DNA from: Mumia xiangluensis
GTDB taxonomy: Bacteria; Actinomycetota; Actinomycetes; Propionibacteriales; Nocardioidaceae
Length of the DNA: 64,000 nucleotides
NCBI RefSeq assembly: GCF_010994095.1
Contig: NZ_WJYO01000001.1
Coordinates: forward strand, 310,001-374,000
Direction of reading: 5' to 3'
Of the stretch, positions 25,352-35,485 are shown piece after piece. Positions within the stretch are counted from its first letter, which is position 1. Every line of letters begins with the position of its first letter. A model generated the notes under the pieces. It did not search any database. It was not told the DNA's origin and saw nothing but the letters and a program-made list of their open reading frames with translations. A program made the position numbers and the translations under genes.

Positions 25352-26110
25352 TCAGACCATGCGGCGGACGATCCCCAGGGGCGCGTGCCGCAGCACGAAC
25401 GCGAGCGGCCGCCACGGCCACGAGGGCACGATGCGCTCGGGCTTCTCGCTGTCGATCGCCGCGACCAACGCCTTCGACCCCGTCACGGTGTCGACCATGC
25501 CCTTCGGCTTCTGCTCGACCTGGTCGTTCATCTCCGACGCGATGTAGCCGGGGAAGATCGCGCTCACCGCGATGTCATGGCCCTTGCGGTTGACCAGGTC
25601 CGAGCGGATCCCCTCGGCGAGGTGGGCGAGGCCGGCCTTGGTCGCCGCGTACGTCGTCATCGAGCCTGGCATCCCCCGCATCGCCGACACCGACGAGATG
25701 ACGACGAGGTGGCCGGAGCGGCGCTCGTAGAAGTGCTCCATCGCCGCCTCGCACTGGGCCAGCGCGGCGACGAAGTTCGTCTGGACCGTCTCGCGGTTCG
25801 CCTCGAAGCGGCCCGTGCCGATGCGTCCGCCCTTGCCGATGCCGGCGTTGACGACGACCCGGTCGAGCCCGCCGAGGTCGGCAGCCGCTGCCTTGAAGAC
25901 CGCGAAGACCTGCTCGTGGTCGTCGACGTCGAGCGCGTGCACGACCACGCGGATCGACGGGTACGCGGCCTCGAGGTCGGCCTTCAGCGCCTCGAGGCGT
26001 TCCACCCGGCGAGCGGTGAGGGCGAGGTCGTGGCCCTTCGCGGCCCAGACGCGGGCCATCCCGGCGCCGAGGCCCGAGCTGGCACCGGTGATGAGGATCG
26101 TCTTGCGCAT
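25352..26110 (-). CDS. SDR-family oxidoreductase
   Basis: 252 aa classical short-chain dehydrogenase. Cofactor motif TGASSGLG (residues 8-15), NAG motif VVNAGIG, catalytic Ser in VISSVSAMRG and YAATK (Tyr/Lys). The hydrophobic C-terminus, WRPLAFVLRHAPLG, suggests membrane association, as in some mycobacterial lipid-acting SDRs. It lies downstream of the histidine phosphatase (15-bp gap) and second SDR, forming a minus-strand trio. Substrate unknown. Confidence 0.92.
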   Translation of the reverse strand: MRKTILITGASSGLGAGMARVWAAKGHDLALTARRVERLEALKADLEAAYPSIRVVVHALDVDDHEQVFAVFKAAAADLGGLDRVVVNAGIGKGGRIGTGRFEANRETVQTNFVAALAQCEAAMEHFYERRSGHLVVISSVSAMRGMPGSMTTYAATKAGLAHLAEGIRSDLVNRKGHDIAVSAIFPGYIASEMNDQVEQKPKGMVDTVTGSKALVAAIDSEKPERIVPSWPWRPLAFVLRHAPLGIVRRMV

Positions 26111-26125
26111 CGGATTCTCCAGCGT

Positions 26126-26803
26126 TCAGCGGTAGGTGACGAGGTCGGGCGGCAGGTGGGTGTGCTCGTTGAACGAGACGAGCGTGCGTCCTGAGGAGCC
26201 GGTGATGATGGTCGTGACGCCGGCGTTGATCGCGACGGTGTTGAGCCGCGGCCACAACGCCTGCGCCTGCGGCGTCCAGGTCGGCGAGTCGCCGGCGAGG
26301 ACGTGCGCGGCGACGATCGCGAGCGGTCCTCCCGAGGTGAAGACGACGGCGGAGTCGCCCTTCCCCAGCGAGTCCGAGAGCCGGTCGAAGGCCGCGAGCA
26401 CGCGCGCGGTGAAGTGCGCGTACGGCTCGGGGTACTCCTCGTCGCGCTCACCGGCCATCCACCGCTGCACTGCCGCCACGAAGACGCGCTGGAACTCCTT
26501 GGGGTCGGTCACCGACGTGCCGGCACCGGGGGCGTACGCCTCGACGACCGACTCGTGAGGGAACTCGTCCCACCCGTGGTCCACGTCGTAGCCGTCCGAC
26601 GGACCCGCGGCGTCGAGCGCGGCGATCGCGGTCTGCGCGTGACGCTTCATCGCACCCGCGACGGCGTGCGTCGGCAGGTAGCCCGAGGCCTCCCAGGACT
26701 GACCGAGCGCCGTGGACTGGGCGTACCCGCGCTCCGAGAGCTGGTCGTAGTCGTCGGCGCCGAACGACGCCTGGCCGTGCCGGACGAGATGGATGGCGCT
26801 CAC
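26126..26803 (-). CDS. Histidine phosphatase family protein
   Basis: 225 aa. N-terminus SAIHLVRHGQASF carries the RHG catalytic motif (H9 as phospho-acceptor) and the second histidine region is VVFTSGGPLAIVAAHV. GTG start at 26803 overlaps the stop of the upstream SDR by 4 bp (GTGA); the open frame extends far upstream but only this start gives the family's N-terminus. Substrate could be a sugar phosphate or phosphoester; unknown. Confidence 0.9.
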   Translation of the reverse strand: MSAIHLVRHGQASFGADDYDQLSERGYAQSTALGQSWEASGYLPTHAVAGAMKRHAQTAIAALDAAGPSDGYDVDHGWDEFPHESVVEAYAPGAGTSVTDPKEFQRVFVAAVQRWMAGERDEEYPEPYAHFTARVLAAFDRLSDSLGKGDSAVVFTSGGPLAIVAAHVLAGDSPTWTPQAQALWPRLNTVAINAGVTTIITGSSGRTLVSFNEHTHLPPDLVTYR

Positions 26804-27648
26804 GACGACACCCGCGCACCCACGCGGCGAGCACCGCCGGACGCCTCGTCCTCGGCAGCGGCCTGGCGCGCGGTGCGGAGCATCATGGCGCGGTAGAGCC
26901 ACGGGGCGAAGCGCTTGGCGGCGTACGCGACCCGCGCGTCCCGGTCGGGCAGGATCACGTGCTTGCCGGCGTCGAGCTGGCGCAGCACCTCGACCGCGAT
27001 CGAGTCGGCGCTGCGGCTGGAGCCCTCGATGAGCCTGCGTGCCGACTCCTTCGCTGCCGGGTCGGCGCTGCGGATCGAGTCGGCGAGGTTCGTGCGGAAG
27101 AACGACGGGCACACGACGGAGACGCCGACGCCGTACGGCTCGAGCTCCCAGCGCAGGCTCTCGCTCAGCGCGACGACACCGGCCTTGACCGCGGTGTACT
27201 CGGTCATCCGCGGTGGGTGGACGAGGCCCGCGGCCGAGGCGGTGTTGACGACGTGGCCGCTGCGCTGCTCCTTGAGCATCGGCGCGAAGGTCCGACAGCC
27301 GCGGGCGACGCCGAGGAGGTTGATCTGGGTGAGCCAGTCCCAGCTCTCGGAGGTCGTCAGGTCGATCCGGCCACCCGACGCGACTCCGGCGTTGTTGACG
27401 ACGAGGTCGATGCCGGACCACGTCTCGCGGACCCACCCGAGGGTGGTGGACCAGTCGTCGTCGCTGCGTACGTCGAGCTGGCGGTACGTGAGGTTGCCGG
27501 ACAGCGCGGCCAGGCTGGACGGGAGGTCCAGGTGCACGTCCGTGGCGAGGACGCGGCACCCGCGCTCGAGCAGGCGGGTCACCAGCGCGAGGCCGAGGCC
27601 CGAGGCTGCGCCGGTGACGAGGACACGGTCGCCTGTGCTGACGGTCAT
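26800..27648 (-). CDS. SDR-family oxidoreductase
   Basis: 282 aa. TGAASGLG cofactor motif (about residues 12-19), VVNNAGVASGG, and catalytic YTAVKAG. The last 50 residues are basic (YAAKRFAPWLYRAMML), resembling SDRs annotated as membrane-associated in mycobacteria. First gene of the three-gene minus-strand unit; divergent from the ceb operon with its CebR boxes 90 bp upstream, so indirect CebR effects are possible. ATG 27648 chosen over an upstream in-frame start because it gives the usual N-terminus. Confidence 0.92.
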   Translation of the reverse strand: MTVSTGDRVLVTGAASGLGLALVTRLLERGCRVLATDVHLDLPSSLAALSGNLTYRQLDVRSDDDWSTTLGWVRETWSGIDLVVNNAGVASGGRIDLTTSESWDWLTQINLLGVARGCRTFAPMLKEQRSGHVVNTASAAGLVHPPRMTEYTAVKAGVVALSESLRWELEPYGVGVSVVCPSFFRTNLADSIRSADPAAKESARRLIEGSSRSADSIAVEVLRQLDAGKHVILPDRDARVAYAAKRFAPWLYRAMMLRTARQAAAEDEASGGARRVGARVSS

Positions 27649-27738
27649 GCGGCAGACCCTACCTAAGCGGACGCTTACTGTGACGCCCGACCACCATGAA
27701 GCCCACCCGTCGCTCCGGTTACGGTTCTGTAACAACAC

Positions 27739-27754
27739 GTGGGAGCGCTCCCAC
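27739..27754. promoter_or_regulatory. CebR operator 1
   Basis: GTGGGAGCGCTCCCAC is a perfect 16-bp palindrome containing the 14-bp CebR site known from Streptomyces. It sits just upstream of the -35 of the cebE promoter, centre at 27746.5. Confidence 0.88.
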
Positions 27755-27760
27755 AGCCCC

Positions 27761-27790
27761 TTGACCTGGCGCTGTGACACGCACCACAGT
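27761..27790 (+). promoter_or_regulatory. cebE promoter
   Basis: A -35 TTGACC (27761-27766) with a weak -10, CACAGT (27785-27790), after an 18-bp spacer. The promoter lies between the two CebR operators, so repressor at either or both sites would block it. Confidence 0.5.
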
Positions 27791-27793
27791 GCG

Positions 27794-27807
27794 TGGGAGC
27801 GCTCCCA
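27794..27807. promoter_or_regulatory. CebR operator 2
   Basis: TGGGAGCGCTCCCA, a perfect 14-bp copy of the CebR site, just downstream of the predicted transcription start and upstream of the GAAGGAG ribosome-binding site. Centre-to-centre distance to operator 1 is 54 bp, about five helical turns. Confidence 0.88.
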
Positions 27808-27837
27808 TCGGCGGGAGCGGCGAAGGAGAGGGTCACC

Positions 27838-29133
27838 GTGTCACACACACGCCGTTCGCGCTGGCTGGCCACCGCAGCAGCGCTCGTCGCGATGTCGTCG
27901 CTCGCCGCCTGTGGCGGAGACGATTCCGGCAGCGACTCCGGAGAGGACGTCACGCTCCGCGTGAACCTGTTCGGCAAGTTCGGGTACACCGATCTGTACA
28001 AGCAGTTCGAGGAGGAGCACCCGGGCGTCAAGATCGTCGAGACGGCCGAGGGCGACCTCGGAAAGTACAACACCCAGCTGACGCAGCGCATCGCTGCCGG
28101 CTCAGGCGCCGGCGACGTCGTCGCCATCGAGGAGGGCCAGGCGGTCAACTTCCTGGCGAGCGCGGACAAGTTCGTGAACCTCCAGGAGCACGGCGCGAAG
28201 GATCTCGAGGACCAGTTCCTGCCGTGGAAGTTCGCCGGTGCCACCACCGCCGACGGCGCGACCACGATCGGTCTCGGCACGGACGTCGGCGGTCTCGCGA
28301 TGTGCTACCGCCGCGACCTCTTCGAGAAGGCGGGCCTCCCGACCGACCGCGAGGCCGTGGCCGCGCTCTGGCCGACGTGGGACGAGTTCATCGCCACCGG
28401 TGAGAAGTTCCAGGACGGGATCAAGGGCAGTGACGCGAAGTTCATCGACAGCGCCACGAACACCTACAACTCGATCCTCATGCAGTCGGCGGACCACACC
28501 TACTTCGACAAGGACGACAACCTCGTCATCGAGAGCAACCCCGCGGTCAAGGCTGCGTGGGACAAGGCCCTCGAGATGGACGAGAAGGGCATCTCGGCCG
28601 AGCTCAAGTCGTTCTCGCCCGAGTGGAACGCCGGCTTCAAGAACGGCGACTTCGCGACCATCGCCTGCCCGGCGTGGATGACCGGCTACATCAAGGACCA
28701 GGCCGGTGAGGAGAACGCCGGCAAGTGGGACATCGCGACCGTCCCCGGCGGCGGCGGCAACTGGGGCGGTTCGTGGCTCGCGGTCCCCGCGGACAGCAAG
28801 AACCAGGACATCGCCATCGAGCTGGTGAAGTTCCTCAGCAACGCCGACGGGCAGCTCGCCGCGTTCAACGCGGTCGGCAACCTGCCGTCCAACCCGAACC
28901 TGTACGAGGATCCCGCGCTCCAGGAGGCGACGAACCCGTACTTCAGCGACGCCCCCGTGGGCCAGCTGTTCGTGGCAGGCGCGGCCAACCTGGAGCCGGT
29001 CTTCCTCGGTGCGAAGAACCAGCCGGTGCGCGACGCCGTCGAGAACGCGATGCGTTCGGTCGAGAACGGCCAGCGCAGCTCGTCCGAGGGCTGGGACGTC
29101 GCCGTGAACGACGCCGAGAAGGCCGCCGGCTAG
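27838..29133 (+). CDS. cebE: Cellobiose/cello-oligosaccharide ABC transporter substrate-binding lipoprotein
   Basis: 431 aa. The signal peptide SRWLATAAALVAMSSLAAC ends at a lipobox cysteine followed by an acidic flexible stretch. The mature protein is a family 1 extracellular binding protein (LRVNLFGKFGYTDLYKQF; later AGSGAGDVVAIEEGQ and WAGGGG-like GGGGNWGGSWLAVP). GTG start 9 nt after GAAGGAG; an in-frame ATG at 27793 lies inside operator 2 and is rejected. Identification as CebE rests on the order binding protein-permease-permease-GH1-LacI plus two CebR boxes, the layout of Streptomyces cebEFG-bglC-cebR. Confidence 0.92.
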   Translation: MSHTRRSRWLATAAALVAMSSLAACGGDDSGSDSGEDVTLRVNLFGKFGYTDLYKQFEEEHPGVKIVETAEGDLGKYNTQLTQRIAAGSGAGDVVAIEEGQAVNFLASADKFVNLQEHGAKDLEDQFLPWKFAGATTADGATTIGLGTDVGGLAMCYRRDLFEKAGLPTDREAVAALWPTWDEFIATGEKFQDGIKGSDAKFIDSATNTYNSILMQSADHTYFDKDDNLVIESNPAVKAAWDKALEMDEKGISAELKSFSPEWNAGFKNGDFATIACPAWMTGYIKDQAGEENAGKWDIATVPGGGGNWGGSWLAVPADSKNQDIAIELVKFLSNADGQLAAFNAVGNLPSNPNLYEDPALQEATNPYFSDAPVGQLFVAGAANLEPVFLGAKNQPVRDAVENAMRSVENGQRSSSEGWDVAVNDAEKAAG

Positions 29134-29175
29134 TCCCGACGAGACCACGCTCGCACCTCCCCGCGAAGCGTGACC

Positions 29176-29219
29176 CGTGGTGCCCGCGCAGCGACCCCTA
29201 CCGCGGCGCGGGCACCACG
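29176..29219. promoter_or_regulatory. Perfect 14-bp stem hairpin between cebE and cebF
   Basis: CGTGGTGCCCGCGC (29176-29189) and GCGCGGGCACCACG (29206-29219) are perfect inverted repeats around a 16-nt loop, 42 nt after the cebE stop. CACCACG repeats follow. It may stop or process the transcript so that the binding protein is made in excess over the permeases, as known for malE-malF-type spacers. Confidence 0.75.
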
Positions 29220-29266
29220 CACCACGCACCACATCCCACCGTCCGACCTCGTCCCCAGGAGCCGGC

Positions 29267-30178
29267 ATGCACCTGCGTGACAGGCTCGCCCGGATCGACA
29301 TCCACGGCGCGCCGTACCTGTTCATCGCCCCGTTCTTCCTGCTCTTCGGGATCTTCGGGCTCTTCCCGCTCGGCTACACGCTGTGGGTCTCGCTGCACGA
29401 CTGGACCCTGCTCGGCGGCAACGAGGGCTGGGTCGGGTTCGGGAACTACACCGAGCTCTTCAGCGACGACTACTTCTGGAACAGCCTGCTCAACACGTTC
29501 GCGATCTTCCTGATCGCGACCATCCCGCAGATGCTCGTCGCGCTCGGGCTGGCGCAGGTGCTCAACGCGAGCCTTCGGGCGATCACCTTCTGGCGGGTCG
29601 GCGTGATCATCCCGACCGCCACGTCGGTCGCCGCCGTCGGGATCATCTTCACGATGGCGTTCTCGCGCGACTTCGGGATCGTCAACTGGATGATCGGTCT
29701 GGTCGGCGTCGACCCGATCGCCTGGAACCAGGAGCGCATCCCGTCCTGGATCGCGATCGCGACGATGGTCGACTGGCGCTGGACCGGCTACAACGCCCTG
29801 ATCCTGCTGGCCGCCCTGCAGGCGGTCCCGAAGGACCTGTACGAGTCAGCGCGGCTCGACGGCGCCTCGGCGGCCCGGCAGTTCTGGTCGATCACGATCC
29901 CGATGCTCCGGCCGACGCTGATGTTCGTCGTCACGGTCTCGACGATCGGCGGGATCCAGCTGTTCACCGAGCCGCTGCTCTTCAACCCCGGCGCGAACGC
30001 CATCACCGGCGGCGACATGAGGCAGTTCCAGACGAGCGCCATGTACGTGGTGGAGCAGGCCTTCACCGGCCAGCGCTTCGGCTACGCGGCCACCGTCGCG
30101 TGGGTCCTGTTCGCCGTGATCGTGCTGGTGTCGCTGGTGAACTCCCTGCTCGTACGACGAATCCGCTCGGCGGACTGA
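29267..30178 (+). CDS. cebF: Cellobiose ABC transporter permease
   Basis: 303 aa, six predicted membrane segments from YLFIAPFFLLFGIFGLFPLG onwards. The EAA loop that contacts the ATPase reads SARLDGASAARQFWSITIP (about residues 195-215). ATG 29267 has CCAGGAG a few bases upstream; the frame is open further upstream but without a plausible start. 133-bp gap after cebE holds the hairpin. No ATPase gene is in the operon, so it should use a shared ATPase such as MsiK. Confidence 0.93.
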   Translation: MHLRDRLARIDIHGAPYLFIAPFFLLFGIFGLFPLGYTLWVSLHDWTLLGGNEGWVGFGNYTELFSDDYFWNSLLNTFAIFLIATIPQMLVALGLAQVLNASLRAITFWRVGVIIPTATSVAAVGIIFTMAFSRDFGIVNWMIGLVGVDPIAWNQERIPSWIAIATMVDWRWTGYNALILLAALQAVPKDLYESARLDGASAARQFWSITIPMLRPTLMFVVTVSTIGGIQLFTEPLLFNPGANAITGGDMRQFQTSAMYVVEQAFTGQRFGYAATVAWVLFAVIVLVSLVNSLLVRRIRSAD

Positions 30179-30188
30179 GGAGCGCCCG

Positions 30189-31093
30189 ATGACTACCCCG
30201 ATGACTGCGACCCTGCCGACGCTGACGGCCACCGACGATCCGGAGGCACCCAGCCGGAAGCGGCGCCGCTCACGCGTGCACCGCGCGTCACCCCTGACCT
30301 ACCTCGTCCTGGCGTTCGTCGTCCTCGCCTCGATCGGCCCGCTCTACTACATGGTCGTCATGGCGTCGCGTCCCAACAGCGACATCACGTCCAACCCGCC
30401 GCCGCTGACGCCCGGCAGCGAGCTGGGCGACAACGTCACGCGGGTCTTCGAGAACCCCGACGTGGTCTTCGCCCAGTCGCTGCTGAACTCGCTGATGGTC
30501 GCGACGGTCGCGACGATCAGCGTGGTGACGCTGTCGGCGCTGGCGGGCTTCGCGTTCGCCAAGCTGCGCTTCCGTGGCAAGAACTTCTTCCTGCTGTGCG
30601 TGATCGGCACGATGATGGTCCCGGTCCAGCTGGGTCTCGTCCCGCTCTACATGCTGATGGGCTGGATCGGCCTCGCCGGCAGCCTCTGGTCGGCCGTGCT
30701 GCCCTTCCTCGTCACCGGGTTCGGTGTGTTCTTCATGCGCCAGTACGTCATGCAGGCCATCCCCGACGAGCTCATCGAGGCCGCCCGCGTCGACGGCGCG
30801 TCGACGACGCGCATCTTCTTCCAGGTGATCTTCCCGGCGCTGCGTCCGGCGGTCGCCGTGCTCGGTCTGCTCACGTTCATGGAGCGCTGGAACGACTTCA
30901 TGTGGCCGTACCTCACGCTGGCCCCCGAGAACCCGACCGTCCAGGTGGCGCTGTCGCGGCTGTCCGGCGGCTACTACACCGACCAGGCGCTGGTCATGGC
31001 GGGCACGCTGCTCGCGACCGTGCCCCTGGTGCTCGTCTTCGTCCTGTTCGGCCGCCGCATCGTCGGCGGAATCATGGAAGGTGGAGTCAAGGG

Positions 31094-31097
<4 letters not shown>
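30189..31097 (+). CDS. cebG: Cellobiose ABC transporter permease
   Basis: 302 aa. An Arg/Lys-rich N-terminal tail (about residues 1-35) precedes the first membrane helix, LTYLVLAFVVLASIGPLYYM; MalG/CebG type. EAA loop IEAARVDGASTTRIFFQVIFP. Forms the membrane channel with CebF. Starts 10 bp after cebF and overlaps bglC by 4 bp. Confidence 0.93.
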
Positions 31098-32514
<1,417 letters not shown>

Positions 32515-32518
<4 letters not shown>

Positions 32519-33555
32519 CGGGTAGTCGGGCGGACGGTACGCCACAGCGCCCGACGCTCGAGCAGGTCGCAGCGCTCGCCGGCGTCGGACGCGGCACGGC
32601 GTCGCGGGTGATCAACGGTTCGCCGTCGGTGTCCCCGCAGACCAGGGACGCGGTGATGAAGGCGGTCGCCGAGCTGGGGTACGTCCCCAACCAGGCCGCG
32701 CGCTCCCTCGTCACGCGTCGCACCGGCGCGATCGCCCTCGTGATCTCCGAGCCCGAGGAGCGGCTGTTCAGCGAGCCGTTCTTCGCCGGTGTCGTGCGCG
32801 GCATCTCGAAGGTGATGGACGAGCACGACCGCCAGCTCGTCCTCGTGCTGGTCCACGGCGCGGCGGAGCGAGCCGACGAGCCCGCCGCGTACCTGAGCCC
32901 GCAGCACGTCGACGGCGCGCTCCTGCTCTCCCAGCACGAGGGCGACGACCTCCCCCAGCGGCTCCGCGACCGCGGGCTCACGCTGGTCCACGGTGGCCGG
33001 CCGCCCGGGGACGAGGAGGCGAGCTGGGTCGACGTCGACAACGTCGGGGGCGCCCGCGGGGCCGTCGCGCACCTGCTCGAGCGGGGGCGTACGACCGTGG
33101 CGACGATCGCGGGCCCGCCGGACATGCAGGCGGGTCGCGACCGTCTCCAGGGCTACCGCGAGGCGCTCGGCGCCGTCGGGATGCCCTTCAACCCCGACCT
33201 GGTCTCGGTCGGCGACTTCACCGAGCTCGGCGGGTGGCGCGCGATGCAGAGCCTGCTCGAGCAGCGCGACGACCTGGACGCGGTGTTCGTCGCGTCGGAC
33301 CCCATGGCGCTCGGGGCGTTGCGCGCGCTGCGCGAGTCCGGGCGCACGGTGCCCGGCGACGTCGCCGTGGTCGGGTTCGACGACTCGCCGATGGCGGCCG
33401 TGAGCGACCCGCCGCTGACCACCGTCAACCAGCCCGTCGAGCGGCTCGGCCGTGAGATGGCCGAGATGCTGCTGGGGTCGCTCGCGGAGGGCGGTGCGAC
33501 CGAGCCCCGCAGCGTCGTGCTCCCGACGAGCCTGGTCCTCCGCGGCTCCTCGTGA
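32515..33555 (+). CDS. cebR: LacI-family cellobiose repressor
   Basis: 346 aa. Helix-turn-helix TLEQVAALAGVGRGTASRVI (about residues 14-33) with hinge, then a periplasmic-binding-like ligand domain (GAIALVISEPEERLF, VDGALLLSQH, FVASDPMALGALRAL, GFDDSPMA). In Streptomyces CebR binds the TGGGAGCGCTCCCA site and is released by cellobiose. The two perfect sites upstream of cebE, and the gene order, support the same role here. ATG overlaps the bglC stop by 4 bp. Confidence 0.93.
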
Positions 33556-33568
33556 CCGGCCGTCCGGG

Positions 33569-34566
33569 CTAGCTCCCGACGTTCGGGTCGGTCTTCTTGA
33601 TCGCAGCCGTGAGCTCGGTGAGCTGCGCGGCGTAGTCGGAGTAGGTGTGGAGCCAGTACGCCGGCCACTCCGTGTACTGCCCGGCTGCGAACGCCGCGAT
33701 GTGGTCAGCGGTGGGCTGAGCCTCGAGGGTCTCGTAGTTGCCCGGGTAGTTGCGGTCGTCGAACATCAGCAGGTCGGGCTGGTAGGTGTCGGCGTTCTCG
33801 AAGCTCAGGGACTCCCAGTACGGGAAGTCCGGGTCCGGCTTCGCGGGCACGATGACGTCGAGGCCCCACTCCTGGAGGTCGAGCAGCTCGGGCGCGTACT
33901 TGGGGACCGCCACCGCGTAGGTGTCCTCGTACGGGCTCAGGGCGAGCGCGGTCAGGCCGGGCTTGGCCGCGGCCGCCTCCGAGAACGTCTGGCGCGCCGA
34001 CTCGAAGGCCGCCTTCGCCTCGGCGCCGCTGCCGCTGTCGACGTCGGCACCGAGCGACTCGGCGAGGACGGCGTACCCCTCGATGAGGTCGACGATCGAG
34101 TCGCCCTGAGACGGACCGACGATCGGGGCGAGCTCGGCGATGCGCTTGCTGGCCTCCTCGACTCCGTCCTCGACACCGCTGTAGGACTTCTCGACCGGCC
34201 AGTAGTCGCCGACGATCAGGTCGGGCTTCAGCTCGGCCGCCTTCTCGACGTCGATCTTGCCCCAGGTCTCCCCGATGACCTCGATGCCGTCGAAGTCGAC
34301 GCCCTGGAGGCCGACGTCGTCCTTGATCGGCCCGTCCGCGTAGACCGCGATCGGCTTGATGCCGTGCTCCATGAGCGCGGCGGCCGAGTAGGCGTGCGCG
34401 ATGATCCGGATCGGCACCTCGTCCGCCTCGTAGGTCTTGCCGTCGCCCGAGACGTACGACCACGCGCCCTCGGCACTGGCGTCGTCGTCGGAGTCTGAGG
34501 AGCCGCACGCGGTAGCCGCGAGGCGGGCGCGAGGCCGGCAGCGAGGACGCGGAAACGTCGGTTCAT
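33569..34566 (-). pseudogene. Iron-siderophore ABC transporter substrate-binding protein, frameshifted in the signal peptide
   Basis: The mature protein is intact (about 315 aa): lipobox-like TAC|GSSDSDDD, then RIIAHAYSAAALMEHGIKP, TWGKIDVEKAAELKPDLIV and a C-terminus typical of FecB/FepB-like siderophore receptors. But the ATG with a good signal peptide (MNRRFRVLAAGLAP, at 34566) is in a different frame from the lipobox cysteine; a single-base indel in the GC-rich stretch around 34515-34530 would join them into one lipoprotein leader. It may be a true loss of function, phase variation or a sequencing error. A DtxR/IdeR-type box lies upstream. Convergent with cebR (13-bp gap). No permease or ATPase partner in the window. 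Confidence 0.75.
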
Positions 34567-34630
34567 CGGGGTTCTCCGTGGGGGAAGAGGGTGGCTGCGG
34601 AGTGCAACGCCTCACCGTAGCGGATCAAGA

Positions 34631-34649
34631 TTAGGGAAGGCTAACCTCG
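34631..34649. promoter_or_regulatory. DtxR/IdeR iron box
   Basis: TTAGGGAAGGCTAACCTCG matches 15 of 19 positions of the classical DtxR/IdeR box. A -10-like TAATCT (34628-34633, minus sense) overlaps it, so metal-loaded repressor would block transcription of the siderophore receptor gene. Confidence 0.75.
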
Positions 34650-34677
34650 CACGAGATCCGAGACAGCGCCCGGCCTG

Positions 34678-35334
34678 TCACTCCACCGGGAGGTCGTCGG
34701 CCTCTCGGGACACGACCGGCACCACGAGCAGCCCGACGCACTCCCGCGCCGCGGACTCGCCGTCGCCCCGGACGATCGCCGCGGCGAGCCCGTCGAGGCG
34801 GGCCCGCACCTCCGGCGTCTCGACCGGGTCGGGACACTGCGCAGCAAGAACGTCCTCGAGCTCGCCGAGGAGGCTGGCACCCGAGAGCCGGCGGACGCAC
34901 CGCCACACCTCGTCGAACGACGGGACGGTGCCGTCGGCGCCGAGCATCGCGATGCGCATGGCCTTCTGCGGGTGAGCCGCGGCGGCCCGCGCGATCCCCG
35001 CCATGACGGCCTCCCGCGCGAGCGCCACCTCGGTGCGCGGGTGGGCTGCGATCCGGCCGGAGAGGTCCTGCTCGGCGACCGGCGCCTGACGGACGAGTGC
35101 GCCGACTCCGTGGCGCACCTCGACCCTGCCCTGGATCTCGAGCGCGGCGAGCGCCTGGGCGAGCGTCGCCCTGCTCACACCGAGGTCCCGCGCGAGCTGA
35201 CGCTCGGGCGGGAGGCGGTCACCTGCCACGAGACCCTGGGCCTCGATGAAGTCCGAGATGTGCTGTGCGAGGTGCTCGTACAGCCTCGGACGCGGGACGG
35301 GTCCGGGGCCGCGCTGACCGTCCGCCCTACTCAT
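34678..35334 (-). CDS. GntR-family transcriptional regulator (FadR-like)
   Basis: 218 aa from ATG 35334 (MSRADGQRGPG). The winged helix is LYEHLAQHISDFIEAQGL, then GDRLPPERQLARDLGVSRAT (about residues 15-75); the C-terminal helical half should bind a carboxylate. An ATG at 35379 would add 15 residues; a micro-ORF (MRLRI) at 35348 overlaps the chosen ATG as ATGA. It is divergent from the MatC-like carrier, and operator-like repeats lie between them, so it likely controls that gene cluster. Confidence 0.9.
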   Translation of the reverse strand: MSRADGQRGPGPVPRPRLYEHLAQHISDFIEAQGLVAGDRLPPERQLARDLGVSRATLAQALAALEIQGRVEVRHGVGALVRQAPVAEQDLSGRIAAHPRTEVALAREAVMAGIARAAAAHPQKAMRIAMLGADGTVPSFDEVWRCVRRLSGASLLGELEDVLAAQCPDPVETPEVRARLDGLAAAIVRGDGESAARECVGLLVVPVVSREADDLPVE

Positions 35335-35363
35335 ATACGCAGCCTCATGGCACCAGAGCGTAC

Positions 35364-35412
35364 TTGACATTTGGGCCACTGGACCAGAGGCTAGGCCACT
35401 GAACCTGTGGCC
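35364..35412. promoter_or_regulatory. Promoter/operator region of the MatC-like cluster
   Basis: A good -35 TTGACA (35364-35369) for the plus strand. It is followed by two direct copies of GGCCACTG[G/A]ACC (35374-35385 and 35394-35405, 20 bp apart). The second copy is also part of the inverted repeat GGCCACTGAACCTGTGGCC (35394-35412). These are the natural binding sites for the divergent GntR regulator. Confidence 0.5.
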
Positions 35413-35485
35413 TACACCACACGCCTGCCTGTCTCACGCTGATCGGTCTCAGGCCTGATTCGTCTCAACAACGGGAGGGGACTCC

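Noticed and set aside
27793-27837. Upstream ATG as the start of cebE
   Set aside because: It lies inside CebR operator 2 and upstream of the ribosome-binding site, and would spoil the lipoprotein signal peptide.
34228-34566. Independent small gene in the MNRRFRV frame
   Set aside because: Only the first 15 residues look like a signal peptide; the rest is Arg/Thr/Ser-rich out-of-frame translation of the siderophore receptor gene.
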